From Actinomycetes bacterium (GTDB lineage Bacteria; Actinomycetota; Actinomycetes; Actinomycetales; Microbacteriaceae), in contig JAEWJX010000005.1 of the NCBI GenBank assembly GCA_023386365.1, positions 1 to 37,103 of the forward strand: 37,103 nucleotides of DNA, read 5' to 3'. Both the position numbers and the translations under genes were made by a program. This document shows positions 16,402-23,527 of this stretch, piece after piece (the stretch's first letter is position 1; each line of letters begins with the position of its first letter). Under the pieces are notes generated by a model. The model searched no databases. It had not been told where the DNA came from and saw only the letters and a list, made by a program, of their open reading frames with translations.

Positions 16402-16422
16402 ATGTTGCGAGAGCAAACATAT
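16402..16422. promoter_or_regulatory. Operator-like inverted repeat near the xylA start
   Basis: ATGTTGC (16402-16408) and GCAAACAT (16413-16420) form an inverted repeat with one extra A. On the minus strand it overlaps an AT-rich TATATG/TATGTT stretch that is a plausible xylA -10. A related sequence, GTTGCGATCCGCAACATAA, lies before the secreted xylanase at 17857-17875. Confidence 0.5.
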
Positions 16423-16459
16423 ACCATCGAGTCCGCCGCGCGCACCTTTCCATTCGTTT

Positions 16460-16475
16460 CGATAGTTTCGCGAAA
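16460..16475. promoter_or_regulatory. CGATAGTTTCG / TTTCGCGAAA operator in the lacI-xylA intergenic region
   Basis: CGATAGTTTCG (16460-16470) overlaps the perfect palindrome TTTCGCGAAA (16466-16475), whose central CG is typical of LacI-family operators. The identical 11-mer recurs at 17814 before the secreted xylanase, and CGAAAGTTTCG, one base different, lies at 32861 before the importer operon. It covers the -35 position of the regulator gene, which suggests autoregulation as well as control of xylA. Confidence 0.65.
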
Positions 16476-16492
16476 ATCGCGACACTCGGGCA

Positions 16493-16498
16493 TACACT
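16493..16498 (+). promoter_or_regulatory. -10 element of the lacI-type gene
   Basis: TACACT at 16493-16498 would start transcription near 16505, about 30 nt before ATG 16534. The operator palindrome 16466-16475 ends where the -35 box should be. Confidence 0.5.
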
Positions 16499-16533
16499 GT
16501 CGAAACCGATCAGCCGACCGACCAGGAGACCGC

Positions 16534-17556
16534 ATGGCCCGCACCGCATCCGCCGAGCGCGTCACCCTCGCCCAGGTCGCCGACGAGGCAGGCGTCTCCC
16601 TCTCCACGATCTCCAAGGTGCTCAACGGCCGACCGGATGTGTCGCAAGCCACCCGCGCCCGCGTCGAAGTGCTGCTCGCCGAACACGGCTACCTGCGCCG
16701 CAAAGGCGTGCAACTGAGCACCGGCCTCATCGAGTTGGTGTTCCACGAACTCGAAGCGGCCTGGTCGATGGAGATCATCCGCGGCGTCGAGAACATCGCC
16801 ACCGAACACGGCATGAGCGTCGTGCTCACCGAAAGCGGCAGCCGTCACGCGCCCGCCCCCGACTGGATCGAAGGGGTGCTGCGCCGCCGCCCCGCAGGTG
16901 TCGTGCTCGTGTTCTCCGACCTGCCCACCGAGTACCGCGAGATGCTGCGCTCCCGTGCCATCCCGTTCGTCATCATCGACCCCGCCGGCGACCCGTCGCC
17001 CGAAGTGCCGTCCGTCGGATCGGCGAACTGGTCGGGCGGACTGATGGCCACCCGGCACCTCATCGAACTCGGCCACACCCGCATCGCCGCCATCACCGGA
17101 CCCGACGACATGATGTGCTCCCACGCCCGCATCGACGGCTTCCGCTCCGCGATGAGCTCCGCCGGGCTCACCATCCGGCCCGAATGGATCCGCTTCGGCG
17201 ACTTCCACACGTCCGGCGGCTACGAGAACGGCCGATCGCTGCTCACCGACGGCGACGACCGGCCGACCGCCATCTTCGCCGGCTCCGACCTGCAAGCCCT
17301 CGGCGTGCTCGAGGCGGTCCGCGAACTCGACCTGAAGGTGCCCGACGACCTGTCGCTCGTCGGCTACGACGACATCCCGCTCGCCAAATGGGTGAGCCCC
17401 CGCCTCACCACCATCCGCCAGCCGCTGCGACGGATGGCCGAAGAAGCCACGCAGCTCGTGATCCGGATGGGCGAAGCGCCCCTCGAGTCGGTGCCCCGCA
17501 TGGACCTCGCGACCAACCTCATCGTGCGAGAGAGCACGGCGCCGGTCGCCGGGTAA
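16534..17556 (+). CDS. LacI-family transcriptional regulator of xylose/xylan genes
   Basis: This 340-residue protein has an N-terminal LacI helix-turn-helix and hinge (residues about 9-60: VTLAQVADEAGVSLSTISKV, then LNGRPDVS) and a periplasmic-binding-protein-like effector domain. Landmarks such as HLIELGHTRIAAITG, IFAGSDLQALG, LVGYDDIPLA and PRLTTIRQP are typical of family members that sense a sugar. The start is ATG 16534, with CCAGGAGACC upstream. Divergence from xylA and an operator-like palindrome over its own -35 point to a repressor released by xylose or a xylo-oligosaccharide. Actinomycete xylobiose regulators of this family (BxlR) are recalled to bind CGAA..TTCG sites, which matches motifs here. 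A pair of 20-base direct repeats begins right after its stop. Confidence 0.92.
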   Translation: MARTASAERVTLAQVADEAGVSLSTISKVLNGRPDVSQATRARVEVLLAEHGYLRRKGVQLSTGLIELVFHELEAAWSMEIIRGVENIATEHGMSVVLTESGSRHAPAPDWIEGVLRRRPAGVVLVFSDLPTEYREMLRSRAIPFVIIDPAGDPSPEVPSVGSANWSGGLMATRHLIELGHTRIAAITGPDDMMCSHARIDGFRSAMSSAGLTIRPEWIRFGDFHTSGGYENGRSLLTDGDDRPTAIFAGSDLQALGVLEAVRELDLKVPDDLSLVGYDDIPLAKWVSPRLTTIRQPLRRMAEEATQLVIRMGEAPLESVPRMDLATNLIVRESTAPVAG

Positions 17557-17589
17557 AGGAGCGACCGCCGGAGGCGGCCCCCTCCCGCT

Positions 17590-17630
17590 GGTTGAGTAGC
17601 GACCGCCGGAGGCGGCCGCGTATCGAAACC
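17590..17630 (+). repeat. Dispersed REP-like repeat, copy B
   Basis: GGTTGAGTAGCG, then a GC-rich centre, then CGTATCGAAACC. The segment AGCGACCGCCGGAGGCGGCC inside it (17598-17617) is an exact duplicate of 17560-17579. Copy C lies in opposite orientation 79 bases downstream. Confidence 0.85.
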
Positions 17631-17708
17631 CGCAGGCTCGCCCCCTGTAGCGGGGGAGTGTCGGTTCGCGCGGCGGCTCTCGACGCGCGCCTGCCTGGGG
17701 AACGCGGG

Positions 17709-17754
17709 GTTTCGATACGCGTGCCGTCGCTGCGCGGCGGCGCGCTACTCAACC
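17709..17754 (-). repeat. Dispersed REP-like repeat, copy C (inverted)
   Basis: Reads GGTTTCGATACG to CGCTACTCAACC on the plus strand, the reverse of copy B. B and C therefore flank 78 bases as inverted termini, giving a 165-bp MITE- or REPIN-like unit. Confidence 0.85.
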
Positions 17755-17794
17755 AGCGGGAGGGGGCGGCGGCGCGCTACTCAACCAGCGGGAG
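17736..17794 (-). repeat. Tandem partial duplication of the end of copy C
   Basis: The 27-nt block starting GGCGGCGCGCTACTCAACC (17736-17762) is repeated exactly at 17768-17794, giving a 32-bp period. The second unit has only the CTACTCAACCAGCGGG end of the element. Confidence 0.8.
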
Positions 17795-17813
17795 TCCCGT
17801 GGGAGCGCACCCA

Positions 17814-17835
17814 CGATAGTTTCGGATAACTTTCG
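17814..17835. promoter_or_regulatory. CGATAGTTTCG operator before the secreted xylanase
   Basis: CGATAGTTTCG (17814-17824) is identical to the site at 16460. It is followed one helical turn later by the weaker GATAACTTTCG (17825-17835). Both lie upstream of the -35 box. Confidence 0.6.
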
Positions 17836-17852
17836 GTAACGGGTCGGTAACG

Positions 17853-17875
17853 TTAAGTTGCGATCCGCAACATAA
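17853..17875. promoter_or_regulatory. 23-bp palindrome just upstream of the xylanase -35
   Basis: GTTGCG-atc-CGCAAC (17857-17871) is a perfect palindrome. With flanking TTAA and ATAA it extends to 23 bp with one mismatch. It ends three bases before the -35 box and resembles the inverted repeat at 16402-16422. Two CGGTAACG direct repeats (17834-17852 area) precede it. Confidence 0.55.
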
Positions 17876-17878
17876 GGG

Positions 17879-17908
17879 TTGTCGCGACCGCGCGATCCTG
17901 CCTACTTT
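17879..17908 (+). promoter_or_regulatory. Promoter of the secreted xylanase gene
   Basis: TTGTCG (17879-17884), 18 bp, TACTTT (17903-17908). Predicted start is near 17915, about 30 nt before GTG 17945, which has AAAGGAG five bases upstream. Confidence 0.55.
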
Positions 17909-17944
17909 GAGCGAACTCGTCCCCCCTCGCGCAAAGGAGCGCCC

Positions 17945-20900
17945 GTGTCGACGTCCCGACCTCTCGAAATTTTCGCTGCAGCCGCCACCGCGCTGGTGCT
18001 CGCGGCAGGCTCCCTCTTCGCCGTCGGCTCCGCCGCCGCGGCCGACGTCACGATCGTGCACACCGACTTCGAAGACGGCACCACCGGATCCTGGCAGCAG
18101 TCCGGCGGCGACGGCTCCACGCTGTCGGTGATCGACTACGACGGCGGCAAGGTGCTGCAGGTGGCGAACCGCGACGCCGACTACGTGGGCGTGCAGACGC
18201 CCGCCGGCGCGCTCGCATCCCTCACCCCGGGCGAGACCTACACCTTCTCGATGAAGGTGCGTCTCGCCGACGGCACCGCCGGATCCGCGGGCGTGCGCTT
18301 CGTCATGAAGCCCGCGTACACGTGGATCGGCAACACCACGATGAGCGCCGGCGCGTGGACGACCGTGAGCGGCACCTTCGCCGTGCCCGCGGATGCCGAC
18401 ACCGCGTCCCTGCAGGTGTACCCCGGCACCGGCGACCTCACCCCCGCCGCGCCGTACACGTACCTCGTCGACGACCTCACCATCACCGGCCCGCCCACCG
18501 GTCCCACCGTCACCACGGTGACCGCCGTCGACTTCGAAGACGGCACCACCGGCACCTGGACCCAGTCGGGCGGCGACGGCACCACACTCTCGGTGATCAC
18601 GGATGGCGCGGGCAAGGTTCTGCAGGTGGCGAACCGCAACGCCGACTACGTGGGCATCCAGAGCCCCACCTCGATCTTCGAGCCGGGCGTCACCTACGAC
18701 ATCTCCGCTCGGGTGAAGCTCGCCGACGGCACTGCAGGGGATGCGGGCGTGCGGTTCGTGATGAAGCCCGCCTACGCCTGGATCGGCAACACCACCATGA
18801 ACGCCGCCGGCTGGACCACGATCTCCGGCAGCTACACGGTGCCCGCGGACGGCGACACCACCCAGCTGCAGCTGTATATCGGCACCGCCGACCTCAGCCC
18901 GGCCGCGCCCTACACCTACCTGGTGGACGACATCCTCGTGACCACCGAGGAGGACGAAGGCCCCGGCCCCGGCCCCGACGTGACGCCCGGAGGCGCCGTG
19001 AACCCCGCCACCACCCCCGTCGCCACCGCGCAGGGCAGCGGCAACGTTGCCGCCCTCACCTTCGACGACGGCCCGAACGGCGCCGACACCACAGAGCTGC
19101 TCGACTTCCTGAAGAGCAAGGACATCCAGGCGGTGTTCTGTGTGATCGGTCAGAACATCGAGGCACCGGGCGGTGACGTGCTGCTGCGCCGCATCGTGGC
19201 CGACGGGCACACCCTCTGCAACCACTCCACCGGCTACGCCGACATGGGGTCGTGGAGCACCGAGCAGATCCGCGCCGACCTGGTCGAGAACCTGGGCATC
19301 ATCCGCGACGCCCTCGGCGACCCGGATGCGAAGGTGCCGTTCTTCCGCGCCCCGAACGGCAGTTGGGGCTCCAGCCCCGCCGTGGCGGTGTCGCTCGGGA
19401 TGCAGCCGCTGGCCGTGGTGAACACCATCAACGACTGGGCCACCCAGGATGAGACGACGCTCACCGCGAACCTGCGCGCCGCCATGAAGCCGGGCGAGGT
19501 GGTGCTCGTGCACGACGGCGGTGGCAGCCGCGCCGGCTCGATCAACGCTGTGAAGACGGTGGTGCAGGAGCGCCTCGACGCGGGCTGGACCTTCACCCTC
19601 CCCGCCGGCGCCCCGCCGCCTGCCGGGCAGGTGGCGCTCTCCACCGACTTCGAAGACGGTCTCGATGGGTGGGGTGCGCGCGACAACGGCACCGGCGCGC
19701 CGACCGTCGCCATCACCACCGACCCGGTGCACGCGGGAGCCCAGGCGGCATCCGTCTCGGCCCGCACCTCGCAGGGCTCCGGCATCGGCCACGACGTGAC
19801 CGGGGTGCTGGAGGCAGGTGTGACCTACGATGTGAGCGCCTGGGTGCGGTTCGCCGCCGGTGAACCGGTGGACGACATCTGGCTGTCGCTCGCGCGCACC
19901 ACGGATGGCGCCACCAGCTACTCGACGCTCGGCCAGTTCGACACGGTCACCAACGGCGGCTTCACCCAGGTGACGCAGTCGTTCACCATGGGCGAGGCCG
20001 AGTCGGCGTACCTCTACTTCGAGACCGCCTACAGCGGCACCAACACGTCGACGTTCATCATCGACGACATCGTGGTGCGCACCCCCGAGCCGGCGGTGAT
20101 CGAAGACCTGGAGCCGATCAAGGACACGGTCGACTTCCCGGTGGGTGTCGCGATCGACAGCCGTGAGACGGTCGGGTCACCCGCCCAGCTCACGCTGAAG
20201 CATTTCAACCAGGTGACCGCCGAGAACTTCATGAAGCCGGAGGCCTGGTACGACGCGGAGGGCACCTTCACCCCGCATCCGGAAGCCGACGCGCTCATGC
20301 GGTTCGCGCAGGAGAACGACATGAAGGTCTACGGGCACGTGCTGGTGTGGCACAGCCAGACCCCGGCGTGGTTCTTCCAGGACGACGCCGGCAACCCGCT
20401 CACGGCCAGCCCGGGCGACCAGGCGATCCTGGAGCAGCGGATGCGCGACCACATCTTCAACGTGGCCGAGTACCTGTCGGACGAGTACGGGGCGTTCGGC
20501 TCCGAAACGAACCCGCTGTACGCGTTCGACGTGGTGAACGAGGTGGTCTCCGACGGCTCCGAGTTCGCCGACGGTCTGCGCCGCAGCGAGTGGTACCGCA
20601 TCCTCGGTGAGCGCTACATCGACCTCGCGTTCCAGTTCGCGGATGAGGCGTTCAACGACGAGTTCGCCGCCGACGGAGCTTCGCACCCGGTGACCCTGTT
20701 CATCAACGACTACAACACCGAGCAGTCGGGCAAGCAGCAGCGCTACCACGCGCTCGTCGAGCGGCTGCAGGCGCGCGATGTGCCGATCGATGGCGTGGGG
20801 CACCAGTTCCACGTGAGCCTGTCGATGCCGGTGACGGCGCTCGAGGATGCGATCGTCGCGTTCGAAGACACCGGACTCACTCAGGCGGTCACCGAGCTCG

Positions 20901-22630
20901 ATGTGACCACCGGCACTCCGGTGACGCAGGCGAAGCTCGTCGACCAGGGCTACTACTACCGGGACGCGTTCAGTGCGTTCCGCGCGCACTCCGACGAGCT
21001 GTTCTCGGTGACCGTGTGGGGCCTCAACGACGGCCGCAGCTGGCGAAACAGCTCCGGTGCGCCGCTCGTCTTCAACGACGCGCTGCAGGCAAAGCCCGCC
21101 TACTACGGCATCGTCGACGACGAACTGCCGGCGCCGCTGCGCACCGCGAACGTGTTCCGTGCGGATGTGCCCGCGGTCGCCGGGGCGACGGATGCGGCCG
21201 AGTGGGCGCACCTGCCGCTGCACGCGATCTCGGGGTCGGCGGCGTTCCAGACCCGCTGGCAGCCCGACCACCTGACGGTGTTCGTCGAGGTGGCCGACCC
21301 GACGAATACGTACGACGAGGTCGAGTTCGAGCTGGACGGCACCACGGTGACGCTCGGCCGCGACGGCTCCGGCGACGCGGAAGGCGTGGTCGCCGAGACG
21401 CCCGACGGCTACCGGATGGTGGCGGAGCTGCCGCTCGACGCGGCCGCCGAGGGCGACACGCTCGCCTTCGACATCCGGGTGCGCGACGGGCTGACGACCA
21501 CCGGGTGGAACGCGCCCGGCGAGACGGGCACGCTGACGCTGCTGGAGGCGCTGTCGTTCACCGAGATCGTGGAGGCCGGCAGTGCGCCAGTCATCGACGG
21601 CACCATCGACGCCGCGTGGGACGACGCCAACCCAGTGACCACGTCGAAGCACGTGCAGGGGGACGGCGCCGAGGCGACCGTGCGCACCCTGTGGCAGGGC
21701 GGCCAGCTGTACGTGCTGGCGGTCGTCGCCGACCCGGTGGTGGATGTGTCGGGCAGCGACCCGTGGATCCAGGACTCGGTGGAGCTGTACGTGGACCCCG
21801 GCAACGTGAAGAACGGGTCGTACCGCTACGACGACAGCCAGATCCGCATCTCGGCCGCGAACGCGGTGTCGTTCGGCACCGGAGACGAGGCCTGGCAGCG
21901 GGCGCGGGTGCAGTCGGCGACGGCGCTCATCGACGGCGGGTACGTGGTCGAGGCGTCGATCACGATCGGCGACGCCGGCGGGCTGGGGTCGTTCCAGGGG
22001 CTCGACTTCCAGGTGAACGACGCCGAAGGCGGTGCTCGCACGGGCATCACCAACTGGGCCGACCCGTCGGGTGCCGGCTACCAGTCGACCGCCCGCTGGG
22101 GTGTCGGCGAGCTGGTGGGTCCGGCGGACGGCGGGCCGGAGGAGCCCGGCGAGCCGGAGGGCGCGAAGGTGACTTTGGGGGCCGCGTCGGTGGTTGCGGG
22201 TGGCACGTTGCCCGTGAGTCTGTCGGGCTTCGAGCCGGGCACGCTCGTCGACCTGGTGCTCGACCGGCCGGCGTCGGCGCTCGGATCGGGTGGCGGTTCG
22301 GCGGGTCTCGCCGCGATCGCGCGCACCGCATCCGCTGCCGCTCTGCCTGCCACGCTCGCCACGCTGACCGTGGGTGCCGACGGCACGGCGAGCGGGTCGG
22401 TGACGATCCCCGCCGACACGACCCCCGGCGCGTACCGGCTGGCGGCATCCGTCGACGGGTCGGTGCTCGCGGCCGCCGACGTGACCGTGCTCGCGGCCAC
22501 GATCGCCGCCACCGGTGCCGACATCGGCGGGGCGTTGGCTGTGGCGCTGCTGCTGGTGCTGGCCGGTGTGGCGCTGGCGCTGCGCCGACGCTCGCGGGGT
22601 GCGCCCCAGCCCCACCCGCTGGTTGAGTAG
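17945..22630 (+). CDS. Secreted multidomain CE4 deacetylase / GH10 endo-beta-1,4-xylanase, probably wall-anchored
   Basis: This protein has 1561 residues. A signal peptide (about 1-34) is followed by two similar CBM4/9- or CBM22-like modules (35-180, 190-335), a CE4 polysaccharide deacetylase (about 365-560), a third such CBM (570-710), a GH10 xylanase (about 725-1060), two CBM9-type modules (about 1070-1392), an Ig-like domain (about 1408-1519) and a C-terminal IAATGAD, membrane helix and RRRSR tail resembling a sortase signal. CE4 has TFDDGP (D374, D375), RAPNG, NDW and LVHD, but the metal motif HSxxH reads HSTGY (H427, Y431). GH10 acid/base is E866 (DVVNE) and nucleophile E984 (TELD). It would deacetylate and cleave xylan at the cell surface. 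The final LVE and stop are encoded by a REP-like repeat. Confidence 0.95.
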   Translation: MSTSRPLEIFAAAATALVLAAGSLFAVGSAAAADVTIVHTDFEDGTTGSWQQSGGDGSTLSVIDYDGGKVLQVANRDADYVGVQTPAGALASLTPGETYTFSMKVRLADGTAGSAGVRFVMKPAYTWIGNTTMSAGAWTTVSGTFAVPADADTASLQVYPGTGDLTPAAPYTYLVDDLTITGPPTGPTVTTVTAVDFEDGTTGTWTQSGGDGTTLSVITDGAGKVLQVANRNADYVGIQSPTSIFEPGVTYDISARVKLADGTAGDAGVRFVMKPAYAWIGNTTMNAAGWTTISGSYTVPADGDTTQLQLYIGTADLSPAAPYTYLVDDILVTTEEDEGPGPGPDVTPGGAVNPATTPVATAQGSGNVAALTFDDGPNGADTTELLDFLKSKDIQAVFCVIGQNIEAPGGDVLLRRIVADGHTLCNHSTGYADMGSWSTEQIRADLVENLGIIRDALGDPDAKVPFFRAPNGSWGSSPAVAVSLGMQPLAVVNTINDWATQDETTLTANLRAAMKPGEVVLVHDGGGSRAGSINAVKTVVQERLDAGWTFTLPAGAPPPAGQVALSTDFEDGLDGWGARDNGTGAPTVAITTDPVHAGAQAASVSARTSQGSGIGHDVTGVLEAGVTYDVSAWVRFAAGEPVDDIWLSLARTTDGATSYSTLGQFDTVTNGGFTQVTQSFTMGEAESAYLYFETAYSGTNTSTFIIDDIVVRTPEPAVIEDLEPIKDTVDFPVGVAIDSRETVGSPAQLTLKHFNQVTAENFMKPEAWYDAEGTFTPHPEADALMRFAQENDMKVYGHVLVWHSQTPAWFFQDDAGNPLTASPGDQAILEQRMRDHIFNVAEYLSDEYGAFGSETNPLYAFDVVNEVVSDGSEFADGLRRSEWYRILGERYIDLAFQFADEAFNDEFAADGASHPVTLFINDYNTEQSGKQQRYHALVERLQARDVPIDGVGHQFHVSLSMPVTALEDAIVAFEDTGLTQAVTELDVTTGTPVTQAKLVDQGYYYRDAFSAFRAHSDELFSVTVWGLNDGRSWRNSSGAPLVFNDALQAKPAYYGIVDDELPAPLRTANVFRADVPAVAGATDAAEWAHLPLHAISGSAAFQTRWQPDHLTVFVEVADPTNTYDEVEFELDGTTVTLGRDGSGDAEGVVAETPDGYRMVAELPLDAAAEGDTLAFDIRVRDGLTTTGWNAPGETGTLTLLEALSFTEIVEAGSAPVIDGTIDAAWDDANPVTTSKHVQGDGAEATVRTLWQGGQLYVLAVVADPVVDVSGSDPWIQDSVELYVDPGNVKNGSYRYDDSQIRISAANAVSFGTGDEAWQRARVQSATALIDGGYVVEASITIGDAGGLGSFQGLDFQVNDAEGGARTGITNWADPSGAGYQSTARWGVGELVGPADGGPEEPGEPEGAKVTLGAASVVAGGTLPVSLSGFEPGTLVDLVLDRPASALGSGGGSAGLAAIARTASAAALPATLATLTVGADGTASGSVTIPADTTPGAYRLAASVDGSVLAAADVTVLAATIAATGADIGGALAVALLLVLAGVALALRRRSRGAPQPHPLVE

Positions 22631-22662
22631 CGAGCGCCGCGGGCGCCCGCGTATCGAAACCC
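22621..22662 (+). repeat. Dispersed REP-like repeat, copy E
   Basis: GGTTGAGTAGCG to CGTATCGAAACC with a GCGCC/GGCGC-type inner palindrome. Its TAG (22628-22630) is the stop codon of the xylanase gene, so the element encodes that protein's last residues. Confidence 0.85.
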
Positions 22663-22675
22663 TGGCAAGGGAGAC

Positions 22676-22714
22676 ACGCCCACCCGGATCCGTCGGCGCG
22701 GTCCGGGTGGGCGT
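22676..22714 (+). terminator. Strong terminator hairpin after the xylanase gene
   Basis: A perfect 13-bp GC-rich stem (22676-22688 with 22702-22714) around a 13-nt loop, 46 bases after the stop codon. There is no long T-run, as is common in actinobacteria. Confidence 0.8.
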
Positions 22715-22746
22715 TGTCGCACCCGCATCCAGGATGTACAGTTTTC

Positions 22747-22775
22747 TTGACATTGGCGCAGGCGCGGCCTATCTT
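22747..22775 (+). promoter_or_regulatory. Consensus-like promoter of the DUF4386 gene
   Basis: TTGACA (22747-22752), 17 bp, TATCTT (22770-22775): the closest match to a sigma-70-type consensus in the window. The start site would be near 22782, inside the following operator. Confidence 0.75.
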
Positions 22776-22779
22776 CGGC

Positions 22780-22799
22780 ATGTCAATAATCTTTGACAT
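22780..22799. promoter_or_regulatory. TTGACAT inverted-repeat operator
   Basis: ATGTCAA (22780-22786) and TTGACAT (22793-22799) form a perfect 7-bp inverted repeat with a 6-bp spacer, placed over the predicted transcription start. A third TTGACAT is the -35 box itself (22747-22753). A dimeric repressor such as a TetR, MarR or PadR type is likely, but no candidate gene is adjacent. Confidence 0.65.
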
Positions 22800-22816
22800 T
22801 GCCGACAGGAGTCCCC

Positions 22817-23527
22817 ATGCGTTCCCTCACCACCACCGCCCGCCTCGCGGGCGCCGCCTACCTCGCCCTCGCTGTGACCGGCATGGCCGGTTACCTCGTG
22901 ATCCGTCCCGCGCTGTACGTGCCGGGCGACCCATCCGCCACTCTCGACCGCCTCACCGAACAGCCGGGCCTCGCCCAGCTCGGCGTCGTCGTCGAACTGC
23001 TCGTCGTGGTGTCGCAGGCGCTCGCCGCGCTCGGCTTCTTCGCCCTCTTCCGCCGCGACCACCCGTCCGCCGGGTTCGGGGTCGCCGTGTTCGGCATGGC
23101 GAACGCCGCCGCCATCATGGCGAGCGCCGCGTTCCTCGGCACCGCGCTCGCCGTCGCGTCCGACCCCTCGCTCGCCCCCGCCGGCGACACCGCCGCGACC
23201 GTCGGCCTCCTCTACTCGCTGAGCGACGCCTCCTGGGGTGTCGGTGCCGTGTTCTTCGGCCTGTGGCTGATCCCGATGGGGTGGTTCGCGATCTCCACCC
23301 GCCGGATGCCGCTGATCCTCGGGTGGGTGCTCATCGTCGGCGGTGTCGGCTACGTGGCGAGCGCGCTGCTCGGCCCGGTCCGTGAACTGGCGGTACTGGC
23401 CGATGCGCTCTCGTATCTCGCCACCGTCGGCGAGCTGTGGATGGTGGGGTACCTGCTGAGCGTCGGCATCCGCCGGGTCGCGACGCCCGCATCCGTGCCC
23501 GCCCGCGAGCCGGCGGGTGTGCGATGA
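22817..23527 (+). CDS. DUF4386-family membrane protein
   Basis: This 236-residue integral membrane protein has about six or seven hydrophobic segments. The pattern TTTARLAGAAYLALAVTGM at the N-terminus, a conserved GLLYSLSDASWGVGAVFFGL block near the middle and GYLLSVG near the C-terminus are typical of the DUF4386 family, whose function is unknown. ATG 22817 has ACAGGAG just upstream, and an earlier in-frame ATG-less extension would run into the operator. The stop overlaps the start of the dehydrogenase in ATGA, so both are expressed together from the TTGACA promoter under the TTGACAT operator. Confidence 0.85.
   Translation: MRSLTTTARLAGAAYLALAVTGMAGYLVIRPALYVPGDPSATLDRLTEQPGLAQLGVVVELLVVVSQALAALGFFALFRRDHPSAGFGVAVFGMANAAAIMASAAFLGTALAVASDPSLAPAGDTAATVGLLYSLSDASWGVGAVFFGLWLIPMGWFAISTRRMPLILGWVLIVGGVGYVASALLGPVRELAVLADALSYLATVGELWMVGYLLSVGIRRVATPASVPAREPAGVR

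Larger units (their letters stand above)
17557..17813. other. Repeat-filled intergenic region without a gene
   Basis: No plausible coding sequence is visible. The segment consists of a 20-base direct repeat (17560-17579 and 17598-17617), REP-like copy B, a spacer with a CCCCC-tgtagc-GGGGG hairpin at 17643-17658, inverted copy C, and a truncated copy. The xylanase promoter region follows. Confidence 0.75.

Noticed and set aside
16373..16549. 59-residue upstream extension of xylose isomerase
   Set aside because: It would overlap the divergent regulator's promoter and start, and the added residues do not resemble xylose isomerases.
17557..17944. Possible CRISPR array in the repeat-rich gap
   Set aside because: The repeats are in mixed orientation, of unequal length and with irregular spacing, and there are no cas genes; they fit REP-like elements.
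20177..22753. 858-codon minus-strand frame opposite the xylanase
   Set aside because: The plus strand carries GH10 and CBM9 motifs; the antisense product has no recognisable features.
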